A stretch of 64,000 bases of DNA from Chlorobium sp. GTDB taxonomy: Bacteria > Bacteroidota > Chlorobiia > Chlorobiales > Chlorobiaceae. The notes below the pieces were generated by a model, which was not told the DNA's origin, searched no databases, and was given only the letters and a program-made list of their open reading frames with translations. The stretch is from NCBI GenBank assembly GCA_005862225.1, contig SZXV01000002.1:620001-684000 (forward strand), given 5' to 3'. Made by a program: the position numbers and the translations under genes. This document shows, piece after piece, positions 38,437 through 48,807 of this stretch; the first letter of the stretch is position 1, and each line of letters opens with the position of its first letter.

Positions 38437-41148
38437 ATGAGCGATCAGACCGAGCAGTTCAATCTGGAAAAAAGCTATAACCATCAAGATGTTGAAGGGC
38501 GATGGAGTAGTTCGCACTGGGAAGCGATAGGGAGTTTTCATGCTGAAAGCTCCCGTGTGCTTGAAGAGGGAAAAGAGCCTTACACGGTTCTCATGCCTCC
38601 CCCGAATGTTACAGGAAGTCTTACGCTTGGCCATGTGCTGAACCATACGCTGCAGGATATTTTTATCCGCTACAGCCGAATGACAGGCAAAGAGGCTTTG
38701 TGGCTTCCCGGAACCGATCATGCAGGTATTGCGACACAGACGGTGGTGGAACGAAAGCTGAAAAAAGAGGGTATAACCCGGCATGATCTTGGGCGAAAGG
38801 AGTTTCTTGGTCACGTCTGGCAGTGGAGGGATGAGTATGGCGGTCTTATTCTCAGGCAGCTTCGCCGGCTTGGTATTTCATGTGACTGGCGACGCAATCT
38901 CTTTACCATGGATGAAAGCGCATCCAAAGCGGTTATCAATGCCTTTATTACGCTTTACCGTGACGGCTTGATCTACAGGGGTACCCGTATTATCAACTGG
39001 TGCCCGGTCTCACAGACAGCACTCTCCGATGAGGAGGTGATCATGAAGCCTCGCAAGGACAAGCTTGTTTCTGTGAGGTATGCTCTTGTCAGTCATCCCG
39101 GCGAATATATCACTATTGCGACGGTCAGGCCTGAAACCATTCTGGCGGATGTTGCCATTGCCGTTAATCCGGCGGATTCCCGTTATCGTCACCTGATTGG
39201 CGAGCTTGCGGTTGTGCCGGTTGCCGGAAGGCATATTCCCGTTATTGCTGATGACTATGTTGATATTGAGTTTGGTACAGGCGCCCTGAAAATCACTCCC
39301 GCACATGATGCCAACGACTATGCCGTTGCACAGCGTCATAATCTTCCGATTCTTTCTGTTGTGGGTAAAGATGGCAGAATGACCGATGAGTTTGGTTATG
39401 GCGGCATGGACCGTTTTGATGCTCGTGAAAAAATCCTCAAGGATCTCGATGAACTCGGCAATCTTGTCAGCGTTGAAGAGTACGAGCACAATGTTGGTTA
39501 TTCCGAACGTGCAGACGTGGTGGTTGAGCCCTATCTGTCCGAGCAGTGGTTTGTCAGGATGAAGCCTCTTGCAGAGCAGGCGCTGCAAGTCGTCAATGAT
39601 GGCGAAATCCGCTTTCATCCCCAGCACTGGATCAATACCTACCGGCACTGGATGGAGAACATTCAGGACTGGTGCATATCCCGCCAGCTCTGGTGGGGAC
39701 ATCGCATTCCGGCATGGTATGACACTGAAGGCAGGGTTTGGGTGGCTGCCACTTGGCAGGAGGCCTGTCATCTTGCCGGTACCGACAAGCTTGTGCAGGA
39801 TGATGATGTGCTTGATACATGGTTCTCTTCATGGCTCTGGCCGCTGACCACCCTTGGCTGGACGGATAAACAGAGCGTCAATGACAATCTCAAAGCGTTT
39901 TATCCAACCAATACCCTGGTCACCGGGCCGGACATCATTTTTTTCTGGGTAGCCAGAATGATCATGGCAGGACTCTATTTCAAGGGAGAGGTTCCTTTTC
40001 GTGACGTCTATTTTACCAGTATTATCCGTGACATGAAGGGGCGCAAGCTCTCAAAATCGCTCGGTAATTCGCCTGACCCTATCAAGGTGATGGATACTTA
40101 TGGAACCGATGCCTTGCGTTTTACTATTATCTATATTGCTCCTCTCGGCCAGGATGTTCTGTTCGGGGAGGAAAAGTGCGAGCTTGGGAGGAATTTTGCG
40201 ACGAAAATATGGAATGCTTCACGCCTTGTTTTCATGCAGCGCGAGAAGTATTTCACTGATCAGGCTGACTTTACCGCCGTTTATCGCGACTTTAATCCTC
40301 GTTCCGGAAGTTTTAGTCTGGCCGAGCAGTGGCTGCTTGCCGGATATAATGCTATGCTTGAGCGTTATCATAACGCTTTTCGCCAGTTCAGGGTGAATGA
40401 CATTGTCAGGATGCTTCATGACTTTTTCTGGCGAGATTATTGTGACTGGTATCTGGAGGCGCTCAAGGTGAAGATTTCAGAAGAATTAACCATTGAAAAA
40501 GCTCAGGAGGCGATCTGTCTTGCTGTTTATGTGCTTGAGGGTATCCTGAAGGCACTTCATCCTGTTATGCCATTTATCACTGATGAGATATGGCGTTATA
40601 TCCTTCCTCGTTCAACAGATGAGAGTATTGCGCACTCGGCGGTGCCTGTTGCCGATCCTGAGCTTTCAGCTCTTGATGTGCGTGGGTTTTCTCTTTTACA
40701 GAAGGTTACTACTGAAGTACGGAGTCTCCGCTCATTATTTGGTGTTCCCCATAACAGTCAGGCAAAGATTCTTATAAGGCCGGCCAGTGACGGCGATCGT
40801 CAGGTGTTTGAGGCTAATCTTTCTTTTTTGGCAGCACTTGCTCACTGTGTTCCGTCACTGATGACCGACAGCGAGCGTCCGCATCATGCGGCAGGTTCTG
40901 TGGTTGAAGGAAGTGAACTATTTGTCCTTCTTGAGGGGTTGATATCATTTGACAAGGAGCGGGTTCGTCTGCAGAAAGAGATAGATAATGTTTCAGCTTA
41001 TGTTTCATCGGTTCGCAGAAAGCTTTCTAACCATGCATTTGTCGATAATGCTCCTCTCGATGTTGTTGCAAGGGAAAGTGAAAAACTCCGGGAGGCAGAG
41101 GATAATCTCGAAAAACTCAACAGTAATCTTGCAGTTTTGAGCGATTGA
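38437..41148 (+). CDS. valS: valyl-tRNA synthetase
   Basis: Class I synthetase that charges tRNA-Val. The HIGH-type motif is in [15 protein letters not shown] (about 55-70), the KMSKS loop reads [14 protein letters not shown] (about 533), the editing (CP1) domain contains [17 protein letters not shown] and the C-terminal coiled coil is [24 protein letters not shown]. From ATG 38437 ([14 protein letters not shown]) the protein is 903 residues, usual for the family; the 26 extra codons in the track overlap clpP. It is downstream of clpP and followed by a 170-base gap before rpoD. Confidence 0.97.
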   Translation: MSDQTEQFNLEKSYNHQDVEGRWSSSHWEAIGSFHAESSRVLEEGKEPYTVLMPPPNVTGSLTLGHVLNHTLQDIFIRYSRMTGKEALWLPGTDHAGIATQTVVERKLKKEGITRHDLGRKEFLGHVWQWRDEYGGLILRQLRRLGISCDWRRNLFTMDESASKAVINAFITLYRDGLIYRGTRIINWCPVSQTALSDEEVIMKPRKDKLVSVRYALVSHPGEYITIATVRPETILADVAIAVNPADSRYRHLIGELAVVPVAGRHIPVIADDYVDIEFGTGALKITPAHDANDYAVAQRHNLPILSVVGKDGRMTDEFGYGGMDRFDAREKILKDLDELGNLVSVEEYEHNVGYSERADVVVEPYLSEQWFVRMKPLAEQALQVVNDGEIRFHPQHWINTYRHWMENIQDWCISRQLWWGHRIPAWYDTEGRVWVAATWQEACHLAGTDKLVQDDDVLDTWFSSWLWPLTTLGWTDKQSVNDNLKAFYPTNTLVTGPDIIFFWVARMIMAGLYFKGEVPFRDVYFTSIIRDMKGRKLSKSLGNSPDPIKVMDTYGTDALRFTIIYIAPLGQDVLFGEEKCELGRNFATKIWNASRLVFMQREKYFTDQADFTAVYRDFNPRSGSFSLAEQWLLAGYNAMLERYHNAFRQFRVNDIVRMLHDFFWRDYCDWYLEALKVKISEELTIEKAQEAICLAVYVLEGILKALHPVMPFITDEIWRYILPRSTDESIAHSAVPVADPELSALDVRGFSLLQKVTTEVRSLRSLFGVPHNSQAKILIRPASDGDRQVFEANLSFLAALAHCVPSLMTDSERPHHAAGSVVEGSELFVLLEGLISFDKERVRLQKEIDNVSAYVSSVRRKLSNHAFVDNAPLDVVARESEKLREAEDNLEKLNSNLAVLSD

Positions 41149-41318
41149 AAGGATAGGGAATTGAGGGATTGTCTGTTTTTTGCTCTTTGGTCGGGAAGGT
41201 GATAAATGTTTTAATTAGATTTAATCCGCAAAAAATGGTATTCTCCGACTTTTCTGGTTTACCAAGACAAACTGGTGTGAGTAGTTTAACTTGCTGAAGT
41301 TCTCAAGGAGAGTTCTAC

Positions 41319-42218
41319 ATGAGGCAACTCAAAATAAGCAAACAGATAACCAATCGCGAAAGCCTTTCTCTGGATCGTTACCTGCAGGAAATAGGAAAAT
41401 ACGATCTTCTTACTGCTGAGGATGAGGTTAGACTGACCAAGGCTATCAAAGAGGGTTTTGATATGCCTGTTGATACGACTGAGTACAAGAGAGCAAAACG
41501 TGCTCTTGATAAACTGATCAAGGGGAACCTGCGATTTGTGGTTTCAGTGGCAAAGCAGTATCAGAATCAGGGCCTTACCCTTGGCGATCTTATCAATGAA
41601 GGGAATCTTGGGCTAATCAAGGCGGCAAAGCGATTCGATGAGACCCGTGGATTCAAGTTTATCTCTTATGCAGTATGGTGGATCAGGCAGTCTATTCTTC
41701 AGGCTCTTGCTGAGCAGTCGAGAATTGTAAGGCTTCCTCTCAACCGGGTGGGTACTCTGAACAAGATCAGTAAGGCTTACAGCCAGCTTGAGCAGGAATT
41801 TGAACGCGATCCCAATACCAGGGAGCTTGCTACCCTGCTTGAAATGGATTCGCAGGATGTGGCTGATACCCTTAAAATTGCAGGTCGGCATGTGTCGGTC
41901 GATGCCCCATTTGCCCAGGGCGACGATAACCGTCTGCTTGATGTCTTGCAGAACGATGGTCATCTTCCAGACTATGGTCTTAACCGGGATTCACTGACCC
42001 TTGAGGTTGAGCGCTCGCTCTCCGTCCTTGCACCGAGAGAAGCCGATGTCATCAAGTCATATTTCGGGATTGGCATGGATAATCCGCTAACACTTGAAGA
42101 GATTGGAGAGAAATTTCGTTTGACTCGGGAGCGCGTTCGGCAGATCAAGGAAAAAGCGATCAGAAGACTGCGTCAGTCGGCATACAGCAAAATTCTGAAG
42201 GAGTATATCGGAAGCTGA
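41319..42218 (+). CDS. rpoD: primary-type RNA polymerase sigma factor (RpoD/SigA), short form
   Basis: A 299-residue sigma-70 family protein without region 1.1, the form used as the main sigma factor in Bacteroidota and Chlorobiota. Visible are region 1.2 ([22 protein letters not shown]), region 2 ([58 protein letters not shown]), region 3 and region 4 ([29 protein letters not shown]). An aggag lies 9 bases upstream of the ATG. The 170-base leader suggests its own promoter. It converges with the LptF/G gene. That it is the main sigma factor is inferred from its type. Confidence 0.93.
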   Translation: MRQLKISKQITNRESLSLDRYLQEIGKYDLLTAEDEVRLTKAIKEGFDMPVDTTEYKRAKRALDKLIKGNLRFVVSVAKQYQNQGLTLGDLINEGNLGLIKAAKRFDETRGFKFISYAVWWIRQSILQALAEQSRIVRLPLNRVGTLNKISKAYSQLEQEFERDPNTRELATLLEMDSQDVADTLKIAGRHVSVDAPFAQGDDNRLLDVLQNDGHLPDYGLNRDSLTLEVERSLSVLAPREADVIKSYFGIGMDNPLTLEEIGEKFRLTRERVRQIKEKAIRRLRQSAYSKILKEYIGS

Positions 42219-42243
42219 ATGATTTTTCGTTACTCGTTTTGGC

Positions 42244-43323
42244 TCAGTCGACAGCGGTTTTATAAATCACATACCCGATCCCAAGGAAGAGGATATTTGG
42301 CAGCCATGCAGCAAGCATGGGACTAATCAGGCCCTGGTAGCCTGCAATTGCAATGGTTTTCTGCAGTCCGAGATAAAGAAATCCTGCGAAAAGGGTGATG
42401 GCGATTTCAGAAGCGAGTCCACCCCTTTTTTTCTTTGCTGAAAGTGGTACTCCTATAAGGATGATGATCAGCGAGGCAAAGGGTAATGCTATTTTATTAT
42501 GAAATTTGACCATTGAACGCTCAAGGCCGGAAAATCCGGCTTTTTGTTTTTCGGAAAGAAAATGGTAATGGCGGATGATATTCATTTCATCTGGTTGCAG
42601 ATTGAGCTCTTCGAGTGATTGCGGCGACATCGCAAGCTGTATTGTTGTTGATGGTTCGAAACGAAAATTCTCATGATTTTCAGGGAACAGTCGGGACGAA
42701 ACGTTCTGCATGATCCACACTTTTTTTACGGGATTATAACGCATTGAATCAGCATCCGTTCGCGATATAAGGTGGGCGCCATTGAATTGTTCGATGGTCA
42801 CGGTGTTGAGGGTGGAGCGTTCGGGATCAAAAGTCCCTATTGACACTATTCGGTTTCCATGCTCAAGAAGATGAATATTGTGGTTCTCTTTTCTCTGGGC
42901 GCTGTTTTTGTTGAAATGATGCTGTTCAAAAGAGTGGGTTCCGGTAAATGCAGCAGGAGCTACCCACAACGCATTGAGAAGATTTATCATCAGGATGAGA
43001 AGCCCGCCGGTAAAAAAAGGCTTCAGGAGTTGGCGCATGCTTACACCGGCTGAGCGAATTGCTGGCAGTTCCCCCGACAATGAGAGTTTGCCCGAAACAA
43101 GTATTGAGGAGAGTAGTGTGCTGATCGGAGAGGTTACCAGCAAAATGGATGGTATCAAAAGGAGGTAATAATAAGCAATCTCACTGAACCCGAGACCGTT
43201 GTCCATAAACTCATCAAGTCTTTCAACCATGTTGATGAGAATAAACAGGCAGACAAAGACTAACGATGAAAAAAGAAAGGCTTTGGCAAACTGCCTGAAT
43301 ATATACCTGTTGAGAATTTTCAT
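42244..43323 (-). CDS. LptF/LptG family lipopolysaccharide export permease
   Basis: Inner-membrane permease of the YjgP/YjgQ family, which with LptB and LptC extracts lipopolysaccharide for transport to the outer membrane. The 359-residue protein starts MKILNRYIFRQFAKAFLFSSLVFVCLFILINMVE, a hallmark of the family, with three N-terminal transmembrane segments, a periplasmic domain (about 125-270) and three C-terminal segments after FHNKIALPFASLIIILIGVPLSAKKKRGG. The two family members cannot be told apart here; the length equals that of LptG. It is followed upstream by the M16 peptidase gene on the same strand (35-base gap). Confidence 0.93.
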   Translation of the reverse strand: MKILNRYIFRQFAKAFLFSSLVFVCLFILINMVERLDEFMDNGLGFSEIAYYYLLLIPSILLVTSPISTLLSSILVSGKLSLSGELPAIRSAGVSMRQLLKPFFTGGLLILMINLLNALWVAPAAFTGTHSFEQHHFNKNSAQRKENHNIHLLEHGNRIVSIGTFDPERSTLNTVTIEQFNGAHLISRTDADSMRYNPVKKVWIMQNVSSRLFPENHENFRFEPSTTIQLAMSPQSLEELNLQPDEMNIIRHYHFLSEKQKAGFSGLERSMVKFHNKIALPFASLIIILIGVPLSAKKKRGGLASEIAITLFAGFLYLGLQKTIAIAGYQGLISPMLAAWLPNILFLGIGYVIYKTAVD

Positions 43324-43358
43324 AGGTCTATCCAGGCAGGTGTGCAGCCAGATACAGC

Positions 43359-46286
43359 TTAATAGCCAAAAATATCATCAACCTTCAGCTCTTTGACGGT
43401 TCCGTATTTCCGCAGGGTTGCCATGTCAAGATTTTTTTTGTTGCCAAGTACCAGCATGACATGTTTTTTGTTGTTGAAATGGAGCTTGTGAAACTGTTCA
43501 ATATCGGAAAGGGTAAAATGTTCTGCGCCCTGAAAAATTTCTTTTCTGATATCATGGTTATGTCCAAGACGGAGGGCCTCTTCGTAATTGAACAGGATCT
43601 CTGATTTTGTCAGTCGTTCGGTTGAAATTTTCTGCAGAATGCCGTTTTGCGCTGTAGCAAAAAGTTTTGGTGACTTTGGCAACTCTTTCATCAAGTGGCC
43701 GATTCCCTCAAGTGCTTCCGGCAACTTGTCTGCCTGGGTACCGATATAACTGACAATATAGTTATGTTCCTTTTTTTGTTTTGGTGTTTTGTATACCGAA
43801 AACACCGAGTATGCCAGTGCTTTGGCTTCACGCAGTTCCTGGAAGACCACTGATGACATCCCTCCGCCGTAATATTCGTTGAAAATGGTTGCTATTGGGA
43901 CAATGGAAGGCTCGTACAGTTCGTCTCTTGTCAGCATAATAACCTCTGCCTGCGTCATGTCGTAATCAACGACGTAGACAAGATTCTCATTCTGTTCAAG
44001 ATCCTTGAAAGGATCATTTGTTGGCGGGGTTTGGAACGACTCGGGATAATGGCGAACTGAACGCAATTCACTCAGTACCTCCTGTGAAGAGTCCGGACCG
44101 TAATAAAGAACCCTGTGGCGATACTGCAAGAGTGTTCGCAGCTCTTCAAGAAGCTCTTTTGAGGTAACTTTCTCCAGCTCACGGTTGCTGAGGACGTTTG
44201 TAAAGGGCGAGACAGGCCCGTACTTGCCATAGCTTGTCATGGCCTCAAAGAGTATTTTTTTCTTTGACAGCTTGTCATCGGCCCGCTCCTTTATGACTCC
44301 GGCTTTCAGCTTTTCAAGCGCTTCTTTATCAGGCCGGGTATCAACCAGAAGTTTTTCAAGAAGTCGAATAGCTGCGGCAGAATTTTTCTGAAGTCCGGAC
44401 AGCTTCAGGTAAACGTATGTATCAGAAGTGAATGCAGAAAAGCTCGCACCAATTTTATAGAGTTCCTGACTGAACTCTTCAGGAGTGAAATCGGATGTGC
44501 CAAGATAGGAGAGATAATCAAGGGCAAGTTCAATTTTTTTGCTGTTGTTTTTTCCGATATCAAAGACGTAGTACAACGAGAACAGCTCATTTTCCCGATT
44601 TTGCACGTAATGCAATTTAATGGACGGGTTGACGTCAAAAAAACCGATATCTTTTTTATAGTCAAGAAAAGCAGGTCTGGTTTTTTCAGATTTCAACGCC
44701 AGCAGTTTTTCAGCAAAATGTGACGAGGTGTCGCGGTTTACCTTGATAGGGGTAATCGGCGGCTTCTGGATTTTCGCTTCACTTTCCGGAGTGCCGTGCT
44801 CTTTATATACGGCAACGTAATTCGAGTGATAATGTTTCTGGGCAAAAGCAACAATGTCCTGTTTGGTGATTTTCTGGAGACGCTCAATCTGGCTGACATG
44901 TTGCTGCCATGGCATTTCCCAGACAAAGGAATCGACATAAGCCTCTACCCGTCCACGATTTGTTTCATACAGTTTAAGCTGCTCTATTTTCAGGTCATTG
45001 ATTGCTGCTTCCAGAAGCCAGTCAGGGAACTTGCCCTCTTTGAGAAGGTCGAGTTGATTGAGCAGCTTTTCCTTTACCTCGTCAAGGCTCTGGCCCTCCC
45101 TTGGTTTTCCACTCAGAATATGGGTGGAGTAATCTTTCATCATCACGAGCATTGAACCGGCATCAAGCACTTTCTGTTGCTGGTTCAGGTTCAGGTCAAT
45201 CAGGCCTGCGGTTTGATTGAAGAGGATTTTGTCAATCAGGGTCAGGTAGTCTGCATCAGTGCTATTGATTCCATTGAACCGGAATCCAATGACCAGCTCT
45301 TCAGATTCAGGCCCCTTGATTCTTATGACCGAGGGTTTTGTGACCTCCTCTTCGACACCCGGGATAAAAACTGGTATCTTTTTGGGTTGCAGCACCGAAA
45401 ATTTTTGATCAATCATTTTGATGGTTACATCAGGATCAAAATCTCCGGCAATACAGAGAGCCATATTGTTCGGCACATAGTAAGTATGGTAGTAATCGAC
45501 CACATTCTTGATCGAAGGATTTTTCAGATGCTCGGCCTTGCCGATGGTGGTCTGCGTACCGTACGTGTGCTTTTTAAAAAGTCCGGCAAAAAGTTTTTCC
45601 CATACTTTGCGACTGTCGCTGTCCATGTTCATGTTTTTCTCCTCATACACCGTTTCCAGTTCAGTGTGAAAGAGTCGCATGACAGGATTGCGGAATCGTT
45701 CCGCTTCAATGGTCAGCCACTGGTCAAATTTGTTGGAAGGAATATCGTTGACATAAACAGTCTGTTCGACCCAGGTGTATGCGTTTGTTCCCTGGGCGCC
45801 TATAGAGCTGAGCAGCTTGTCATACTCGTTGGGGACGGTATAGCCAGCGGCAGCGTTTGAGAGTGAGTCAATTTTCTTGTAAATAGCTGCCCGTTTTTCA
45901 ATGTTGGCTGTTGAACGGTACTCTTCATACAGTTCGGTAATCTTTTCAAGCGCCACGTGCTCCTTTTCATAGTCAAGAGAACCAAGAGAATCAGTTCCCT
46001 TGAAGAGCATGTGTTCCAGATAGTGTGCCAGACCGGTTGTCTCTGCGGGATCATTCTTGCTTCCTGCCCGGACGGCAATCGAGGTATAAATTCTCGGCTC
46101 GTCATGATAGGGGCTCATAAAAACTGTAAGCCCATTCTTGAGGGTATAAATTCTTGTGTGGAGGGAGTCTCCGGGAACCGTTGTGTATGTGTATGGCATG
46201 GAGTCGTTCTTATGCATAATGGGCGAACAGGAAGTTAAATGCAAAAAAAGTATTCCGATGATGAGCATTGGAATACTGCGGTTCAT
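43359..46286 (-). CDS. M16 family zinc metallopeptidase, lipoprotein
   Basis: A 975-residue insulinase/pitrilysin-type peptidase with two M16 halves. The inverted zinc motif HYLEH is at about residues 88-92 in [18 protein letters not shown], with the third ligand region [11 protein letters not shown] about 75 residues later; the second half lacks HxxEH, as usual. The track frame opens at 46361, but [20 protein letters not shown] at 46286 forms a lipoprotein signal peptide with a lipobox ending LTSC, so that start is chosen. It should act in the periplasm or at the outer membrane on peptides. It is divergent from uvrB and precedes the LptF/G gene. Confidence 0.9.
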   Translation of the reverse strand: MNRSIPMLIIGILFLHLTSCSPIMHKNDSMPYTYTTVPGDSLHTRIYTLKNGLTVFMSPYHDEPRIYTSIAVRAGSKNDPAETTGLAHYLEHMLFKGTDSLGSLDYEKEHVALEKITELYEEYRSTANIEKRAAIYKKIDSLSNAAAGYTVPNEYDKLLSSIGAQGTNAYTWVEQTVYVNDIPSNKFDQWLTIEAERFRNPVMRLFHTELETVYEEKNMNMDSDSRKVWEKLFAGLFKKHTYGTQTTIGKAEHLKNPSIKNVVDYYHTYYVPNNMALCIAGDFDPDVTIKMIDQKFSVLQPKKIPVFIPGVEEEVTKPSVIRIKGPESEELVIGFRFNGINSTDADYLTLIDKILFNQTAGLIDLNLNQQQKVLDAGSMLVMMKDYSTHILSGKPREGQSLDEVKEKLLNQLDLLKEGKFPDWLLEAAINDLKIEQLKLYETNRGRVEAYVDSFVWEMPWQQHVSQIERLQKITKQDIVAFAQKHYHSNYVAVYKEHGTPESEAKIQKPPITPIKVNRDTSSHFAEKLLALKSEKTRPAFLDYKKDIGFFDVNPSIKLHYVQNRENELFSLYYVFDIGKNNSKKIELALDYLSYLGTSDFTPEEFSQELYKIGASFSAFTSDTYVYLKLSGLQKNSAAAIRLLEKLLVDTRPDKEALEKLKAGVIKERADDKLSKKKILFEAMTSYGKYGPVSPFTNVLSNRELEKVTSKELLEELRTLLQYRHRVLYYGPDSSQEVLSELRSVRHYPESFQTPPTNDPFKDLEQNENLVYVVDYDMTQAEVIMLTRDELYEPSIVPIATIFNEYYGGGMSSVVFQELREAKALAYSVFSVYKTPKQKKEHNYIVSYIGTQADKLPEALEGIGHLMKELPKSPKLFATAQNGILQKISTERLTKSEILFNYEEALRLGHNHDIRKEIFQGAEHFTLSDIEQFHKLHFNNKKHVMLVLGNKKNLDMATLRKYGTVKELKVDDIFGY

Positions 46287-46644
46287 ACTTGGCTGAAAAT
46301 GATCCGGCATCGAAAAAAAGATAATAATGGGATTAAAAGCACATAATTGCAACCAGATCAAGAACCTTTTTGAAAATAAACGTGCCGTAAGTTTCTACCC
46401 TTTGATTTTCCCTGAGGCTCTTGCCGGGGCTATACCTGCAAGCTCTAATATTAACTATATTCCAGGGGAAGAACTAACAATGCGGATTAATAGTTCTTCT
46501 GGAGTACTGTAGATGGCGATTCTTATTCTTGTATCGTATAGCCCCTTTATGAGTGGTTTTTTTTTGCAAAGGTTGTCATATTGGTAGCACAGGGCTTCAG
46601 CAGGTGAGCGGAAAACAGAAAAACATCAGGAGGGGGCGTTATTT
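46287..46644. other. divergent intergenic region M16 peptidase / uvrB
   Basis: A 358-base gap that must carry promoters for both flanking genes. It holds one strong inverted repeat (46468-46499, separate entry) and a ggaggggg ribosome site for uvrB at 46629-46636. The 61-codon ORF at 46327 has no motif or ribosome site and I do not regard it as a gene. Confidence 0.55.
46468..46499. promoter_or_regulatory. candidate regulatory inverted repeat gaagaacta/tagttcttc
   Basis: Perfect 9-bp arms separated by 14 bases, flanked by cca and tgg that could extend the pairing after a 3-base bulge. There is no T run next to it, so it is not a classic terminator. It lies about 145-175 bases from uvrB and about 180 from the M16 gene. 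It may be an operator or a structured leader; nothing in the sequence decides this. Confidence 0.4.
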
Positions 46645-48699
46645 ATGGTAGAACGCACAGGCGGAACATACAGGCTTGTCAGTCCCTACAGTCCGGCGGG
46701 TGATCAACCGAAAGCCATTGAAGCACTTTGTGATGGTGTGATGTCGGGAAATCCTTACCAAACTTTGCTGGGAGTGACGGGTTCCGGAAAAACCTTTACC
46801 ATTTCCAACGTTATCACCCAGGTCAACAAGCCTGTGCTGGTGATGAGTCATAACAAGACTCTTGCTGCGCAGCTTTACGGAGAACTCAAGCAGTTTTTTC
46901 CTGATAATGCGGTTGAGTACTTTATCAGCTATTACGATTTTTACCAGCCGGAGGCCTATCTCCCTTCGCTTGACAAATATATCGCCAAAGACCTTCGTAT
47001 CAATGATGAAATTGAGCGGCTTCGGCTCAAGGCCACCAGCGCATTGCTGAGTGGCAGGAAGGATGTGATTGTGGTGAGTTCGGTCAGTTGTATTTATGGT
47101 CTTGGCTCTCCTGAAGACTGGAAAGCACAGATTATCGAACTGCGTTCCGGTATGGAAAAAGATCGCGATCTTTTTCTAAGGGAGCTGGTTGCCCTTCATT
47201 ACATTCGTGATGATATTCAGCCGACATCAGGCAAGTTTCGGGTAAGAGGTGATATTATCGACCTTGTTCCCGCTCATGAAGAGCTTGCCCTCCGCATTGA
47301 GTTCTTTGGATCGGAGATTGAAAGTATTCAGACTTTTGATATTTACAGCGGCGAGGTTCTCGGTACTGATGACTATGCCTTTATTTATCCAGCCCGCCAG
47401 TTTGTTGCTGACGAGGAGAAGCTTAAGGTCGCCATGCTTTCCATTGAAAACGAGCTTGCCGAACGATTGAACTTTTTTCGCTCGGAAAACCGGTTGCTCG
47501 AAGCTCGACGCATCGAAGAACGCACCCGTTACGATCTTGAGATGATGAAAGAACTTGGCTACTGTTCCGGCATAGAGAATTACTCACGCCATCTTTCAGG
47601 ACGTCCTGCCGGTGAGCGTCCCTGCTGCCTTCTTGACTATTTTCCAAAGGACTATCTTGTTGTTGTTGATGAATCGCATGTGACATTGCCGCAGATACGT
47701 GGTATGTATGGAGGAGACCGTTCACGCAAAACTATTCTGGTTGAGCATGGCTTCAGACTTCCTTCAGCACTTGACAACCGACCACTCCGATTTGAGGAGT
47801 TTGAAGAGATGGTACAGCAGGTTATCTGTGTCAGTGCCACTCCCGGTGATCATGAGCTGTTTCGTTCCGGTGGCGAGGTTGTTGAGCTGCTTGTTCGCCC
47901 TACCGGCCTGCTTGATCCACCGGTTGAGGTTCGTCCGGTCAATGGGCAGATCGACAACCTCATGGCTGAAATTCGGATTCATACCGGCAAAGGGCACAAA
48001 GTACTGGTGATGACCCTGACCAAAAGAATGTCCGAAGATCTGCACGACTTTTTCAGAAAAGCGGGTATTCGTTCACGTTACCTGCATTCAGAGATCAAGA
48101 GCCTGGAACGAATCCAGATTCTGAGAGAACTCAGAACTGGCGATATTGATGTGCTTGTCGGAGTCAACCTGCTGCGTGAAGGGCTTGATCTGCCGGAAGT
48201 CTCTCTGGTGGCAATTCTTGATGCCGATAAAGAGGGATTTTTGCGAAATACCCGTTCGCTGATGCAGATAGCAGGAAGGGCAGCCCGAAATCTTGATGGT
48301 TTTGTCGTTTTATATGCAGATGTGATCACCCGCTCAATTCGGGAAGTGCTTGATGAAACCGCAAGGCGTCGGACTATTCAGCAGCGATACAATGAAGAAC
48401 ACGGTATTACGCCACGCTCCATCATAAAATCGGTTGAGCAAATTCTCGATACCACCGGAGTGGCTGATGCCGAGGAGCGCTACAGGAGAAAACGTTTTGG
48501 GCTTGAGCCCAAGCAGGAGCGAGTGCTTGCCGGGCTTCTGGACACTCTGACTCCCGAAGCCGGTTATGCCATCGCCGCAGAACTCAGAATTGAAATGCAG
48601 GAAGCTGCTGTCCAGATGGAGTTTGAAAAAGCGGCATATTTGCGAGATGAGATAAGCAAGCTTGAGCAGGCACTTCAGCGGCCACCGGTTGCGGGGTGA
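46645..48699 (+). CDS. uvrB: excinuclease ABC subunit B
   Basis: UvrB verifies DNA damage and positions UvrC for incision in nucleotide excision repair. The 684-residue protein has Walker A GVTGSGKT (about 43), the beta-hairpin [14 protein letters not shown] (about 342), [19 protein letters not shown] and a C-terminal UVR domain (MQMEF-type helix [19 protein letters not shown]) that contacts UvrC. A ggaggggg sequence lies 8 bases before the start. No other uvr gene is in the window. Confidence 0.97.
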   Translation: MVERTGGTYRLVSPYSPAGDQPKAIEALCDGVMSGNPYQTLLGVTGSGKTFTISNVITQVNKPVLVMSHNKTLAAQLYGELKQFFPDNAVEYFISYYDFYQPEAYLPSLDKYIAKDLRINDEIERLRLKATSALLSGRKDVIVVSSVSCIYGLGSPEDWKAQIIELRSGMEKDRDLFLRELVALHYIRDDIQPTSGKFRVRGDIIDLVPAHEELALRIEFFGSEIESIQTFDIYSGEVLGTDDYAFIYPARQFVADEEKLKVAMLSIENELAERLNFFRSENRLLEARRIEERTRYDLEMMKELGYCSGIENYSRHLSGRPAGERPCCLLDYFPKDYLVVVDESHVTLPQIRGMYGGDRSRKTILVEHGFRLPSALDNRPLRFEEFEEMVQQVICVSATPGDHELFRSGGEVVELLVRPTGLLDPPVEVRPVNGQIDNLMAEIRIHTGKGHKVLVMTLTKRMSEDLHDFFRKAGIRSRYLHSEIKSLERIQILRELRTGDIDVLVGVNLLREGLDLPEVSLVAILDADKEGFLRNTRSLMQIAGRAARNLDGFVVLYADVITRSIREVLDETARRRTIQQRYNEEHGITPRSIIKSVEQILDTTGVADAEERYRRKRFGLEPKQERVLAGLLDTLTPEAGYAIAAELRIEMQEAAVQMEFEKAAYLRDEISKLEQALQRPPVAG

Positions 48700-48807
48700 T
48701 TTTTTCTGCTGTTTGTTTTGTTTCGAAGAAATACCTTATTAGAATAACAAAGTGGGTTTGGGGCCTCTGTTACTTGTTACTATGCCATTCACTATAGTTC
48801 GTCCTCA

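Noticed and set aside
39010-39771. 253-codon minus-strand ORF inside valS
   Set aside because: It is antisense to intact valS editing and catalytic motifs and has no recognisable domain.
45177-45860. 227-codon plus-strand ORF inside the M16 peptidase gene
   Set aside because: It lies fully antisense to a clear peptidase domain and has no start signal.
46327-46512. 61-codon ORF upstream of uvrB
   Set aside because: It spans the inverted repeat, has no ribosome site and resembles nothing known to me.
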